64,000 nt of DNA, taken from assembly GCA_002633025.1 (NCBI GenBank), contig NMRB01000080.1:385787-449786 (forward strand), in the 5' to 3' direction. The notes under the pieces are model-generated. The model searched no databases, had not been told where the DNA came from, and saw nothing but the letters and a program-made list of their open reading frames with translations. Origin of the DNA: Notospermus geniculatus. Taxonomy: Eukaryota > Nemertea > Pilidiophora > Heteronemertea > Lineidae. A program made the translations under genes and the position numbers. Of the stretch, positions 10,947 to 22,632 are shown piece by piece; position 1 is the stretch's first letter; each line of letters starts with the position of its first letter.

Positions 10947-11261
10947 GTCATATCGTATGGTTCCCTATCGATGTACATGTATCTCATCTCTACTCTATCA
11001 ATGTGTCTTGATCTCTATCATTGGACCATTTGTGTGGAAGAAGTAGCCTACCTCGGGAACCATACGACATTTACAATGTCATCTTGTTACAAAATGAAAA
11101 GAGCCAAAGCTTTCAGGTTGATCAGTACACAGTGTTGTTTTTTCTTGGAAATAACCCACTGATGCATAAAACGTCTCCTTTTTGTTACTTTGATTATGTA
11201 ATGAACAAAGTCACTGAGACAATGGAAATGAACATCAGATCTGCATCTCCATATTCCATTG

Positions 11262-11452
11262 GGTTACAGGAAAATCCACCCCCCAAGGAGCATTCATCCC
11301 CGAGGAAAATCCGTCCTTGGAAAACTCGTCCCCAAGGAAAATTCGAATTTTCCTCAGGGACGAATTTTCCAGGGATGAATTCTCCTAGGGGCTGAATTTT
11401 CCAGGGATGAATTTTCTGGGGATGCATTTTCCGCGGACGAATTTTCCTGGAG
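11262..11452. repeat. Inverted short-unit array around an 18-bp palindrome
   Basis: Left of 11336 the units read like CCAAGGAAAATTCGTCC. Right of 11353 they read as the reverse complement, GGACGAATTTTCCAGG. The two halves meet at the perfect palindrome GGAAAATTCGAATTTTCC (11336-11353). The result is a large imperfect hairpin made of a minisatellite in two orientations. Confidence 0.85.
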
Positions 11453-13364
11453 CCATTCCATTGGCATCAAAATTTTGACACAAATTTGGCAGCATGGTCT
11501 CTCCTGCTGACAACTTTTTATACAATTTATGAGACAAACATGATTGTCATTGTGTTACCAAAGCTTACAATGATCTTTACTACAAAGGGATGAATGGATG
11601 ACTAAGTCAGTTAATAAGGTCCCCAGGAATGGTGTAAACAATCAGTGCAAGTAACATTAGACACACTAGAGGCCTAATAAGTGAGTCATTCCTTGTTTCC
11701 CAAGTAAACATGCGACCCACGTCGATGTACATACCTTCCCTAGCAGCGATGACATCAAACGGTTCGCCGGCAACCACCTCCTGACATAATGGCTGATTTT
11801 TCCCCACCGCACCCCAATTGGCTGTAACCTGGCCACATCTGATGAGGATACTATTTACCCACTTCTTCCTGTTTGATCAAGTGCCTCCGAACCCTGACAA
11901 TATGACGTCAGTATATCAGATCCTAGATGACGTCATTTTTTGTCTTATCATTGCGGAGGCTTTGTTTTTACTGATCATTAAGGGCCTATATGCTTCTTTA
12001 TCGCCATTCCGCAAAATAACCCACGGATTGTTTTCCACGCAAATAACCAGTCGTCGGAATGACGTCAAACTTTTGAGTCACTTTGGGGCTTCACTTATCA
12101 GTGTTTACATACGAAAGATATCTTTTAAGCAGATTTCTTTCATGTTAACACCCCAGGGGAACCCTGAGGTGTATTGGCGAGGAACTAATTACAATCCTTC
12201 TCAATGGAGAATCTACCACAAGAGGTTTGTTTTCTTTCCTATGTTTACAAATGAAAGGAAAGACTGTACGGTACGTCAAAAAAATCTTCAACAGTGACCA
12301 TGAAACTAAAAGTGAAAGGTTAGAAAAGTAAACATCATTTTTTTTCCATCACACCGGATGCCCCACGGTCTTCCTTTTTTTCATGAAATCAGATGCCCCA
12401 CAGTCTTGTAGCCGGGGGGGGTGGAGGGGGAGGGAACAGTACACTAACCCGCTGTCTTGTCCAGGTAATGGGATACATGTATAAGGAAGTTAGCTCTCTA
12501 AAACTGATCCGGAAATGTGCATTGAAGTTCCGGTGAGGAGAAGGCCTTTTCCTTCCCACAATCCACCGTCTCAATACACCTACCATTCAAACTCTGGTCC
12601 ATTCAACAACTTAATTCACAACTTTCAATGGGATGGTTCTATTCAAACTTTCCAGCAATAAAAATCAGAATGTCAGCCCCGTTATAGTGGGCATGATAAC
12701 CACTATCCTTCCAGTATGATTTGTCATGATGACGTCTTTATATTCTTTCAGGAATTCCCTGTCGCTACGGGTGCCATTTTTCCAACTGAACAAGAGTAAC
12801 TGCCTGTCTATGATTTCAAAGACCAAGTCTGCCCACCTCTTGGTACTTGTATTGGTTTATTGCTGTTTTCATGAGGAAACCCGTTTTGTTGGCAAGGGCC
12901 GTCGTCTTGGTTCATGACGTCTTCGGGATACCCTCTGACGGAAACGAGACTTTCGTCACTGCATCAATTTTACGCCTACTTTTCGGAAAGTTCCACGCGA
13001 TTATCTACTTAAACAGCGAAAACTTGCCTGGGTAATTCTAAAGCTTACTCACAGGCTTTCCCCAACAACTTGAAACCATTATTAATTAACACCTGCCTGC
13101 ATGCCCCTCAGCCTTGTCTGATAATGCCATTATCTCCATGTTATCTCATTTTCTAAGCACTTTTCTGTCATAAACTGGGAAATCTGTCTGATGGTGTGGG
13201 AATCTACCCTGCCCCACGGCCTGAGAAATTCTTAAGATAATGGTATTACTAACCGCCAACCTGTGAACTCATATAGATCATATGACGTCATACTTGATAC
13301 TTTTGAGTCATCTCAGAGGTGAAGCCGTTACGGTAATCACAAAGAACTTTATAAAGTTATAGTT
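11453..13364. other. Unassigned non-coding stretch
   Basis: No repeat structure beyond a short duplicated phrase 'gatgccccac.gtctt' near 12356 and 12392 and a G-run at 12414. A weak exon-like segment at 11735-11867 (minus) was considered and rejected for lack of support. Confidence 0.4.
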
Positions 13365-13802
13365 TTACATGATTCATGAACCATAAAATACTTGAATTTA
13401 CCTCACTGATTCATGAATTGTGATCACACAATTGAATTTACCTCACTGATTCATGAACTGTGACCATATGATTGAATTTACCTCACTGGTTCATAAAATG
13501 TGATCATATAATTGAATTTACCTCACTGATTCATAAAAATCATATAATTGAATTACCTCACTGATTCATCAACTGTGATCATATACTTGAACTTACCTCA
13601 CCGATTGTAAAACTGTGATCATACTTCAATTTACCTCACTGATTCATGAAGTGCTCACTGATTCATCAACTGTGATCATATACTTGAATTTACCTTAATG
13701 ATTTTGAACTGTGATCTACTTCAATTTACCTCACTGATTCATAGTGTGATCATATAATTGAATTCACCTCACCTCACTGATTCATGAACTGTGAATGTGA
13801 TC
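13365..13802. repeat. ~40-bp diverged minisatellite, ~11 copies
   Basis: Unit phrase: TTGAATTTACCTCACTGATT then CATGAACTGTGATCATATAA. Copies are truncated irregularly (for example near 13610 and 13700), so the period drifts between about 30 and 45 bp. Confidence 0.92.
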
Positions 13803-13924
13803 TTAAATTAGAATTTTCCCATGATACTCATGTCATATGACTGTGTATTGTACCCTACCTATATATTATGGCATGACCTAACCATCTGCCAAAGGGGTTA
13901 TCCTTCAGGACGATGTGGTGGCAC

Positions 13925-14001
13925 GAATGTCCTCTGAGCAGGAAGTAAGCAAATGCTGAGCACGGTGATGATTTGGATGGGTGACCAGCATATACAATAC
14001 A
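13925..14001 (+). pseudogene. 5S rRNA-like relic (possible 5S-derived SINE)
   Basis: The segment aligns with the internal promoter region of eukaryotic 5S rRNA. GGAAGTAAGCA corresponds to the A-box area GGAAGCTAAGCA. TTGGATGGGTGACC corresponds to the C-box area TTGGATGGGAGACC. The distance between them (32 bases from AAG to GGATGGG) equals that of a true 5S gene. Upstream, TCCTCTGAGCAGG resembles the 5S phrase TCGTCTGATCTCGG. The 5' third and 3' end of 5S are not recognisable and the region between boxes is diverged, so it cannot be a working 5S gene. A 5S-headed SINE (SINE3 type) or a processed pseudogene would both fit. Confidence 0.7.
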
Positions 14002-15525
14002 ACAGATGGCCTTCCCAGGTTAAGCTCTAGAATTAGTTCTAAGCTCCAATTAATGTTAGTATTCCCTAAAGATCTTGTATACGCAGGTTAAATTTTGACC
14101 TAATCGATGCTATAGTCAAGGTGTCTATGGAGAGAGTAATGGAGAAACATTCCTTGACATCACACTTCAAAATGTGACTCAAAAGTCTACTCAGAATGAC
14201 AAAGTCTATATCTGAACAAACAACTGGAATTTACCAAAGAAACCATACATGTATTTACCACATAAAACACATTTGCTTATTACCGGAAATCACAAAATAC
14301 AGCAAAAAATTATACCTCAAAATCCATCTCTGACTTTTCTACCATATTCGGTTGTGCCACAAATAGAAATTAACAAAAATATATTTAACACAAATTGCAG
14401 AAAAACCCTCAGGCTCTAAACAACAGTCGCTTTCCTTTTTCTAACTTCCGACAGAATTTCTTTAAAAAGAGCAGAAAGTGATATATGACTACAAAAGGAT
14501 TTGAGACCTAACCTAAGAATATACAAGATAAAGATCGTATAACGCCTGGAAAAATTCATTTCAGCGTGACGTCAGCAATAAGGGGAGAGTTCGCAGGGTA
14601 ATAACGGCTTACTGGGATTTGACATCCAGTGTCAACAGGTCTTTGTGTTCGGTTTTTTTCCTCTTCCCGCATTTGACTCGGTGAACATTGCACCTGTTTG
14701 GTTACAAAGATAGGATAACTAATCCCCATGGTCTCAACTCAAGTTTGCCGAAGATGCGGATGAAGAGATACACTACATTGTATGGGAAATCTACAGTGTG
14801 TGTTGGCATTCTAAGTTGGATCAGAATCTCGTCTACTTCAAATCCGGACAATAATGTGATTGGAAGACAACATCTTATTTGATGACGGATTTTGCTTTTT
14901 CATGAATCCTGACACGTAGCAGACGTGACTTCCGCCTGGAAGATAATCCGGCTGGAATCTTAGTGATACAAGAATATAACACAACGATGTCGGCTTTCTT
15001 GCGTCATATGTCTATTTCCGGATCATCAAATAGTACAACAGAAAAATCCTTCCTTTTGGTCATTTCATTCAATATGTTCACATACCAGCAATAATCTTCT
15101 TTGAAGCCACATTCAGAGTTCATAGTTACTTACAAAATGAAAATTTAAGATCACACTCTTTGACCCGAACTTGCTATTTCCTTAGCGAGTAACGGATATT
15201 ATCCTAAAATATCCTGATCTATAAGTCACCATGGACATAAAAGGGAGTCTAATACTTTTTTGATGGCTGAAATTAACACAACGTACCCTATGTGTCATTT
15301 TCTATCAGAAATTTCTTAGATTTGGACTTTTTTTGGACACAACATCTAAAAATATCCATGCAAGGAGTCATAGACCTCCAACCCTAAAAAATTGGCATTC
15401 CTGACTCATAGATTCACACAAAAAATCTACCTGCTGAAACTTATGTAAATTTCCGTCATTCTGACATTTTGGTAGATATCTAATCTTTTCAAAAGACAAC
15501 ACCCATGGGATGATTCCTCCAAATT
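14002..15525. other. Unassigned non-coding stretch
   Basis: No tandem or inverted structure noticed. A lone CRE octamer TGACGTCA occurs at 14567-14574. Confidence 0.4.
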
Positions 15526-15888
15526 CTATTGTCCTTTATTGGTAAATGCATTTAGTATGACATTTTGAGAAACAGACGTTGCTTCAGGCAAGTATGCATA
15601 AGCTAGAAACTGTTGTTCTATCGTGGTTAGTCTTGACAAGGGACATTCATAAAACAACAATATCCTAGGCCCAATCTGGGAAATCTCGCCCGACATAGCC
15701 TTAAACGCAAAGTGCCCCAACAATGAATTCACAATAACATCGCGCCAAATGTTTAACTTCCGGCACCTTCCAAACACGGCGATAACCGCCTTTGACGTCA
15801 CATACGACACCGCCAGTCCCAAACACACGCAGGGAATTCCTTTGAAGATATCAGCTTTATGTATGACATCATCGAAACTGAGCATCAT
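15526..15888 (-). CDS. Possible small protein with OCIA-like segment
   Basis: A 120-codon frame opens at a tandem ATG ATG with G at -3 and ends TAG at 15526-15528. Unlike other frames here it lies in no repeat, and its composition (hydrophobic helices, GxxxG-like spacing, few Ser/Pro runs) looks like protein. Residues 15-19 read FKGIP. About 36 residues later comes LLGHFAFK, preceded by an aromatic/basic stretch NIWRD. This order and spacing recall the OCIA domain of the mitochondrial/endosomal OCIAD1/2 proteins, in which an R-(G/A)-L-P motif is followed about 34 residues later by LLGF/Y..GK. The family's Cys and the FGS.PK motif are not conserved, so the match is weak. An intact single-exon gene, one exon of a gene or a pseudogene are all possible. 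No clear polyadenylation signal was found downstream. Confidence 0.3.
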   Translation of the reverse strand: MMLSFDDVIHKADIFKGIPCVCLGLAVSYVTSKAVIAVFGRCRKLNIWRDVIVNSLLGHFAFKAMSGEISQIGPRILLFYECPLSRLTTIEQQFLAYAYLPEATSVSQNVILNAFTNKGQ

Positions 15889-16294
15889 CGCTTTTTCCCA
15901 ACACAAGTATCATGTTCCTTCACTTCCTGCTGCAATCCTCCGATATTTGAAGTTCAATATCTGACCAGGTTTTTTGGCCTTGTCTCCTACACAATAAAGG
16001 CAGACCTTTCTTTATTCTATCTTTATCCCTGGCATTTTTCAAACAAATTCTTTGTCTTCCTCTTGTCGTCATTTCTCCAATACGATCTCTATCCCATTGT
16101 CCAAAATAGATTAATAACAAATAGCTTCCAACTGGTGAATTTTTCGCCATCAGAATGTTCAAATGGACTTGTGATGTCCCCAGAGCTCTTAATCTCATGA
16201 AGATCATCAAAGAATGCAACCTTAATTAAAAGCAGCTTTCATGTGTCTCGAGGTGTCGAGACCCAATATGGATGTACAGCACATGTAGAGCCTC

Positions 16295-16412
16295 CCTTGG
16301 CAGAAACCTCCGCCTGAAGTAACACCTCTCTCTTTTAATTTGCGTCCCAAATTGATCAATTCTATCCAGTTTGACTTCTATAATCAGGACACCTCACAAT
16401 TTAGGACAGCAT
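16295..16412 (-). repeat. Diverged reversed copy of GTGGAACCTCTC MITE
   Basis: Read on the minus strand it contains CAGATGCTGTCCTAAATTG, GAGGTGTCCTGATTATAGAA and a later AGAGAGGTGTTACTTC. These occur in the same order as in 2490-2665 and 6739-6908. The ends are degraded. Confidence 0.6.
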
Positions 16413-16433
16413 CTGCCAACCACTAAAAGCAAC

Positions 16434-16483
16434 TGCGGTGACGAAGGGAGTGAGCGCTGAGAATCCCTGATGTTCTAGGATGC
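16434..16483 (+). repeat. Half copy of hairpin family C
   Basis: GCGGTGACGAAGGGAGTGAG followed by CGCTGAGAATCCCTGATGTTCTAGG matches the right arm of hairpins 1695-1801 and 44878-44972. The left arm is absent. Confidence 0.75.
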
Positions 16484-19400
16484 CACAAAAGTCCTAAATA
16501 CAAGGTTCAACTGAAATGTTTTCAGACTTTTCGTTTTATTTTCCTCTGTGGGGTAGTCCCTCAGGTCTCTGACTAGCAGCCAGGAGGCATGATGTTCAAT
16601 TCCAATGTTGCCATGGGAAGGCTCATTGCAATTCAAGCTGTCCCACAAATGCAAACAGGCATGTGCGCTCTTTTGACCAGCAGCAATGCTGCTCTTCACT
16701 TCTGGGTTGGTCTTGGGGCCTTTTTCAAATGGGAACCATTTTAAAAAGTGTCTACCATGATGGGCCTACTATTTTAGGGCTTAACCAGTGACCTTTTTAC
16801 TTGTATTTAGCCCTTTGCAGCCACAGAAGATCACCAGTTGATATCAAGAGTTGGAAGCAGTCTATCGTCAATAAAAAATAAGCCAAAGGTCTTCACCAAA
16901 TTTTCACTGACAAACACCCACGCAAATTCGACACCTTTCCAAATATACTAAGAGCGATCTATCCCAAGATCCCAGCAGAACTGTATGTCATTTAATGTCA
17001 GGGCTAGAAGGCTTAAAACACTTGCTATAGATACTGGATCAAAGTGAAAGGCAACATGATACGTCCCGATGGAGAACAGAATGAGATTTTCAGGCGAAAT
17101 CTGATGCTAATTCCACGAACAATATGGAACTCAGATATCAACTCCCTTTAGCAGCAGTATCTAAAGAACTTGCCATGTCATCATCGGAGCTAAGTATACT
17201 CAATTCTTTACATATTGGACGAATTTAGAAGGAATTAGTGCCAAGATACGGAGGCTGCTTCCAGCTATANGCCTTGTCCAAGAGGCAGCGAGTTTGAATA
17301 CTCAAGTTTAATTGCTAATTTTGAATGAAGGGGTTGATGAGTGCTGAGTGAGCTGCTCCTTGAATTCCAAGAGAGGGTCCTAAAGATGCTGGTATAGAAG
17401 TTGAAGGTCGGCTGAAATACACATGGTTGGTGTAAATATGAAACTTTCAACAACAACCTCGATCTTTACCTTATTCTTTAGTGTAACACCAGAAGAAACC
17501 CGCTAAAACTGCTGAAAAGGACAAACCTTTGAAAGGTTTCAAAAAGAACCCTTCAAATATTTCATTCAGGACCCTCAGGCCCAAAAAAGATAAATTCTAA
17601 ATTTGAAGCAACTCCTCAAATTCTACCTGGAACAACATCTTCTTCTTGCACTACCATTTTCAAGCAGTGCTCCAAAATACTGATCATTTTTTAAAAGACT
17701 ATTTTTAGCCTGACATAATCCATCTGATGAAAGGAAATACAAAAGAACATCAGACTCAAGAACTTTGATTCATTTTGGTGACAGCGGGTTTAATTTAAGA
17801 AGCTTTCTCTACTCATTTGTTTACTTTGAGATCAAAGGAATACATTAATGGAAATACAATTCTACGAATTCCAATACCCAAGTGAAAAAAGGTCTCAAAT
17901 ATAATCATCATCTCATGCATTTTGTGCATATACTAGATGCATAAGTAGGGTACATTTTGGCATTTTTAGGGTGAAACAAATCCCAGGGGTGCCTTGGAAG
18001 GGATCCAAATCGAAAACCCTTAACAAAAGGGAAAATAAACAAGCTGATAACCGTAAACATTGTAAATGAGCGCAAAATATCAAGTGGGTATCGATTTCAG
18101 GATTTGTTGCTTGAAGCTACTTGAATCAAAAGAGCAACACCTACACATCATCGGAATCTCGATATATTATTTTAGCATCGACGTCACTAAAAATAGATGC
18201 TAGATATCAGGAATAGCAAAATCAGAGAAACCATGCCTTAAAATACAGTAGAAGTATTCCAAATATGCCATCTAGTGTTGCTATTCTTAGGGAATGTTAC
18301 CAAGTATGTCAGCAGATGGACTAAAAATAGACAAAATGCTAAAAATAACACTGCCGGCTGCTTGGATGATGTTGCTTTATGATGTAATCCCTATTGCTTT
18401 GGCAGGAAAAGGAGAACCTTCATTGTTTGACCTCTGTATGACCTTTTGTGGAACAACGGAAGGTTAAGAATGCAATGTACCATTAGGTAATTGCGATATA
18501 TCAGATCATCTGACCAACATTGTAACGTGATAATAGCCATAGAATTTTCGGTGGTTTGGCGATGGCGAACTTGATTACAAAGAACAATAGAATCTTCTTA
18601 ACAGTGTTGCTTTTGTACAAATTCTGATCGCGTTATTTGTCGGCTTTTCATGGACGTGCGAAAAAACACATCATCGTTGAATTGGTCATTGCTCCGCAAG
18701 AATAAAATCGGCAAAAGAGAACAATGATAGCTCTGTAAAAACTAAACAGATGCTTAGCAACCATGGAGAAATCGACATCGTTTCATCTCGTCAAATGTTT
18801 GCAAAAATTATTGCAATGAATACACAACGGATGTCGCTGATAGATTACGCAAGCTGATGGACAATGACAATTGCTCAAAAGCAAAGAAAAGGCAGTCAAG
18901 GTTCGTGCACTTAGTTTTTAGTATGATGTACAGAAGAAGCTTTAGTACATGCTGAATCATTGTGTATGTACAATGTTTAAGAAATGTACACGAGTAATGG
19001 TAATCTATGACTATGTGTAATTGAAGTGCATGAAGATTGTGCACTGAAAGTGCATGAAGATTTTATTATTTTAGCAGTAGAATGCATTCTGCCATTGCTA
19101 ACGTATCACCATGCAGTTTCAAGGCAAACTGGCTGAAGAATTAACTTTCGTAAAACGACACAATTAGCGAGATAGTAAATTGCTTTGACGTAATTTCTCA
19201 ACCCCCATTCAGATTTTTACAACTAAGTTTGTTTCCATCTCAATAAACTTTCAATGAACTTGTCAGTTACAGAAAACTCATTTCACGTACGCAAAACACT
19301 TATAAATAAATAAATATTCTATTTATGGACTTGATTATTGGGAAATTCGACCAAAAAACGCAGGTGAAATTGATTTATCTTATTATAACCGCCTATAAAC

Positions 19401-20167
19401 AGCTTATGTTCTATAAATAAACCAGGTCACATGAGGTGTTGCGCGTTTGACCTGACATCATCGACCTCGTGACGCAAAAGCTTACGCATGCGAACCATCT
19501 GCCGAAATTTACATAATGATGTCATGTCTAAAAAAAGCCTACAAGTGGAACAAGTTTAGGTTCATGTTCAACATCGGAAAATCCCAGGGTAGTAGCACCC
19601 CCTAGGCATAATTGTCATCGTACAGATAATGCAGCTACAGGTAGATTTGTTTCCTTTCAAAGGGTATTCCAACTTAACTATACCAAATTCGTCTGTACAA
19701 AAGATGTACACATATGTACAGCAATGCCAAGCAAACAAATGGCGCCAATAAACTTGTTACTATGACACTGTTTATTGATCAGTTGAGCAGTTGTGATGAA
19801 AATAGATCGAACTTGATATTTTTCTCAAATGGCCAATCGTGATATTTGATGTTTTGGCATTGAATGATGTGGGAATCAATACTTGAGAAAGTATTACCAC
19901 TTGTCATGTAAAAAGAATTGTGACATCAAGAAGAAGGGATTTCAATCACCACTGAACTCCTGTTTTAGCTTTTTTCACTGCTAGCTTTTCTAATTTTGCA
20001 ATTTTTTTTACATGTCACACTTGCAAAATGCCAAGAAAAGACATTAAAAGGGCCTATCCATTTAGCTCAAGAAATACCAGCTGTGAGAAAACCAAACAAA
20101 GAAATTCAGCAGAGATTGGAATAAGATGTGAATGCTCAACAGTCCTCTTTACTAAGTAAAACTTAAT

Positions 20168-20285
20168 GACCCGTATTCTAGAAGCCTCCTTAACTCTAAG
20201 GTCCACTTTAAGCTTTTGTATTCTGCCCTGCAAACAATAGCTAAAGGTAGACCTTAGGCTTAAGGAAGCTTCTAGAATACGGCCC
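20168..20285. mobile_element. GGCC-ended palindromic MITE, copy 2 (subfamily 1)
   Basis: Arms GACCCGTATTCTAGAAGCC and CTTCTAGAATACGGCCC bracket a 118-bp near-palindrome whose arm continues TCCTTAACTCTAAGGTCCAC. The copies at 27888, 42012 and 58909 share the same arm and the central phrase TGCCCTGCAAACAATAGCT or TGCAGGGA. No coding capacity. Confidence 0.9.
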
Positions 20286-20424
20286 ATTGTCTCTGTATTG
20301 GCAAAGGTACCCCACAGCACGGACCATCAATAACCAAATTCACTGAAACCTTAGCCTCAATTCATATTTCCACACCATACACTGCTTGGAGCAGAAAATG
20401 CTTGTTATTTCTTACCACACTCAT

Positions 20425-20830
20425 TGAAAACAAAGCATTTTCCATTCCCAAAAGAAGCCTTTTCTGTTTCAAACAAAGCATTTGTATTCCAAAAGAAGCA
20501 TGTTCTGTTTCAAACAAAGCATTTTCCATAACAAAGGAAGCATTTTCTGTTTCAAACAAAGCATCTTCCATAACACACAAAAAAACATTTTCCATAACAA
20601 AAGAAGCATTTTCTTTTTCCAACAATGCATTTTCCATTACAAAAGAAGCATTTTCTGTTTCACACAATGGGTTTTCCATAACAAAAGAAGCATTCTTTTT
20701 CCAACAAAGCATTTTCCACAACAAAAGAAGCATTTTCTCTTTCAAACAAAGCATTTTTCATAACAAAAGAAACATTTTCTGCTTCAAACAAAGAATTTTC
20801 CATTACAAAAGAAGAATTTTCTCTTTCATA
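20425..20830. repeat. 42-bp minisatellite, ~9-10 copies
   Basis: Unit: CATTTTCCATAACAAAAGAA then GCATTTTCTGTTTCAAACAAAG. Because 42 is a multiple of three, long repetitive frames are open on both strands with a 14-residue period. They are artefacts of the array, not genes. Copies vary by a few substitutions and one shortened unit near 20690. Confidence 0.95.
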
Positions 20831-20834
20831 CCAT

Positions 20835-20963
20835 AGGATACCTGTACACCAATTTTCAAGTTTCTAAGCCAAGCGGTTTAGAAACGTGCCACCCCTGTTA
20901 ACGACGCTGGGACGACGGACAACACGTGACGCCATAAAAAAGCTCACCTCACAGAGGTGAGCT
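20835..20963. repeat. Repeat end with AGCTCACCTC hairpin
   Basis: A perfect 10-bp stem AGCTCACCTC / GAGGTGAGCT with loop ACA (20941-20963) follows a GACGCTGGGACGACGGAC-type CpG-bearing run. Sequence ending in a short hairpin after GACGACGGAC repeats is, from memory, common in several marine invertebrate genomes. I cannot assign a superfamily. The hairpin ends CTAA, which would also fit a Helitron-like 3' end, but no partner 5' end was found. Confidence 0.45.
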
Positions 20964-21904
20964 AAAAAGCAGTCTGTTTCAAACAGAACACTTTCCGTTC
21001 AACATTCTGGTTGGCGAGGGCGGTCAAAATGGAGGCTTTATGAATGAAGTCTCTGCTTTTTACCTCCAGGCCTTTGTGGATGAACATTTGTACTTTATAC
21101 ATGTTGGTATTTCCTGACGAAGTCTCTCATATTCTGAGCAGATCAGGTGATATGGTGAGAGGTGTTGAAGAAGAGAGTTCATTTGTCATTAATGTCAAAG
21201 TTGACCAGCGTGGGTTCCGAAGTTGAATGGAATTCAGCTCTCTTCTTTGTCATGTCTTGATACAACGCCAAGAAAACCATTGAATATGAGCTTTTTATAC
21301 GCCATACGTGATAAGCAACACATTCAGAAACCATTTTGATAATCAGAAGTAAAAGATTTTGAACAATTAACCGAAGGGGTGTTCTAAAATTGCGCAGACA
21401 TGACATCAGACATTTAAGAGGGATTCCGAAGTATGGTGTAATCCATTTGAAAACCCCCATAGGGTTCAGCGTAATCCCTGAAAGCAACTGAAAGGTATTT
21501 CTCGAGGTAAGAATGGGGGAGTTTCTTATTTAATGGTGAATTCCATGTAAGTGGGAGATAAATTTTATTCACTGCATTTCAGGGGTGACGTACGGTAGTC
21601 TGAAACTGCTTGAATGATCCTGATTGAATATCACAACATTCTGAAATTGACATTGCATGATGCCAACACATGTTGAAACCAAGTAAACAGATTAGGATCA
21701 TCACCTGCTGAACGGAAGATTAGTTTGATCATCCTGTACCTACAGAGATACGTATAAAAACCATGACATGCAGGGCCACAGCCAGCATTTTTTGTCTGGG
21801 AGTTAAAGTTAAAGTTTGGGTTTATAGTCTGATATCAACAACGGTAGAGGTGTGATCTGACTTTACACTTTAACCCCATTCTATCCTGAAACCTTTCAGT
21901 AGAA
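20964..21904. other. Unassigned non-coding stretch
   Basis: Begins with a few residual relatives of the 42-bp array near 20970-21000 (TTTCAAACAGAACACTTTCC). Nothing else recognised. Confidence 0.4.
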
Positions 21905-22092
21905 CTCAGATGAGCTGCTCATTCAGCGCTACAATCTGAGCATTTCCGCCTGGTAGCCATTTATACACCTGGGTGGAGAGAGGCCAGTAAGGCAAAGAGA
22001 CTTGCCCAAAGTCTCACGCCAGCAGCGGGTTCGAACCCGGGACCTTCTGACCGCTAGTCGGAGACCTGAACCACTACACCACCGTGGGGCCA
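21905..22092 (-). mobile_element. tRNA-derived SINE, antisense
   Basis: On the minus strand it starts GGCCCCACGGTGG. Box A TGGTGTAGTGG matches the Pol III consensus (complement at 22071-22081). Box B-like GGTTCGAACCC lies at about 22028-22038. A central block follows: CTTTGGGCAAGTCTCTTTGC ... CTCCACCCAGGTGTATAAAT. The centre is clearly related to that of the SINE at 52661-52977 (GAGCAAGTCACTTTGC ... CACCCAGGTGTAAAAT), so the two belong to SINE families sharing a conserved central domain, probably of the Nin-DC type (from memory). The 3' tail is not well defined and no target-site duplication was found. Confidence 0.85.
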
Positions 22093-22632
22093 TTGAGCAT
22101 TGGGAGGGGCTAAAACTGCACTTGGTGCCATGCTTCACCCAAAATTTGCCTGAAAAACAGATTTCTGTTGAGGTCTGGGGGTGTGGCATTTTTGCCCCTG
22201 TCTGTATGCTAGCTTTGGCCCTTAATACAGAGTATCACTTTTTGTGCCAAACGCAAAGGGGTTTTATCTAACCCTTACCTTTTATTTTTACCCCTCTTTC
22301 TTCAGAAAGCAATATTCCTATTTACAGTGAGATATTGTAGACTCAATCTGCAAGGAGAAAAGTGAAGGGAAGTGATTAGTCTGAGTTGAAATATGAAGCT
22401 TATTCTAACTCTATATCAACAGGATACTCATGTTTGTCAATTTCAGATTCTCAACATTATAGGAAACGACTGATGTGACAAATAAGTGATGTTCATTTCA
22501 TGTCTTGTCATATGATGCAGACAGCTGATGATGACTGGTGGTTTCGTTACCACACAGCCTCAAGGATAACATAGGTCTTCGTAGGCATGCATATTACAGT
22601 AGTTGAGCAGTGGATTTGAGACCAAGAGGTCT
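22093..22632. other. Unassigned non-coding stretch
   Basis: No repeat, RNA or gene signal seen between the SINE and the palindromic MITE. Confidence 0.4.

Larger units (their letters stand above)
10207..11066. repeat. Compound repeat bounded by TATGGTTCCC hairpins
   Basis: It opens with a perfect 14-bp stem TATGGTTCCCGATC / GATCGGGAACCATA around a 5-base loop (10207-10239). It closes with a second perfect 12-bp inverted pair, CGTATGGTTCCC (10954-10965) and GGGAACCATACG (11055-11066). Between them lie a TG tract, an imperfect duplication and a 20-bp minisatellite. Sharing of ATGGTTCCC by the outer boundaries suggests a single element with internal arrays, but the alternative of independent neighbours is not excluded. 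Confidence 0.5.
15889..20167. other. Large mostly featureless stretch
   Basis: Over 4 kb with only two repeat fragments (16295-16412 and 16434-16483) and a single N at 17270. No frame above about 115 codons and no protein-like frame was recognised. Intronic or intergenic DNA is the simplest interpretation. Confidence 0.5.

Noticed and set aside
11735-11867. Possible minus-strand exon with donor-like AAG|GTATGT
   Set aside because: Only 44 codons, the acceptor side is weak and no homology is recognisable; one good donor sequence is expected by chance in 64 kb.
20362-20836. Repetitive proteins with a 14-residue period on both strands
   Set aside because: Explained by the 42-bp minisatellite, whose period is divisible by three.
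20941-20963. Rho-independent terminator-like stem followed by A/T
   Set aside because: The context is a eukaryotic repeat with no upstream gene; the stem is the end of a repeat element.
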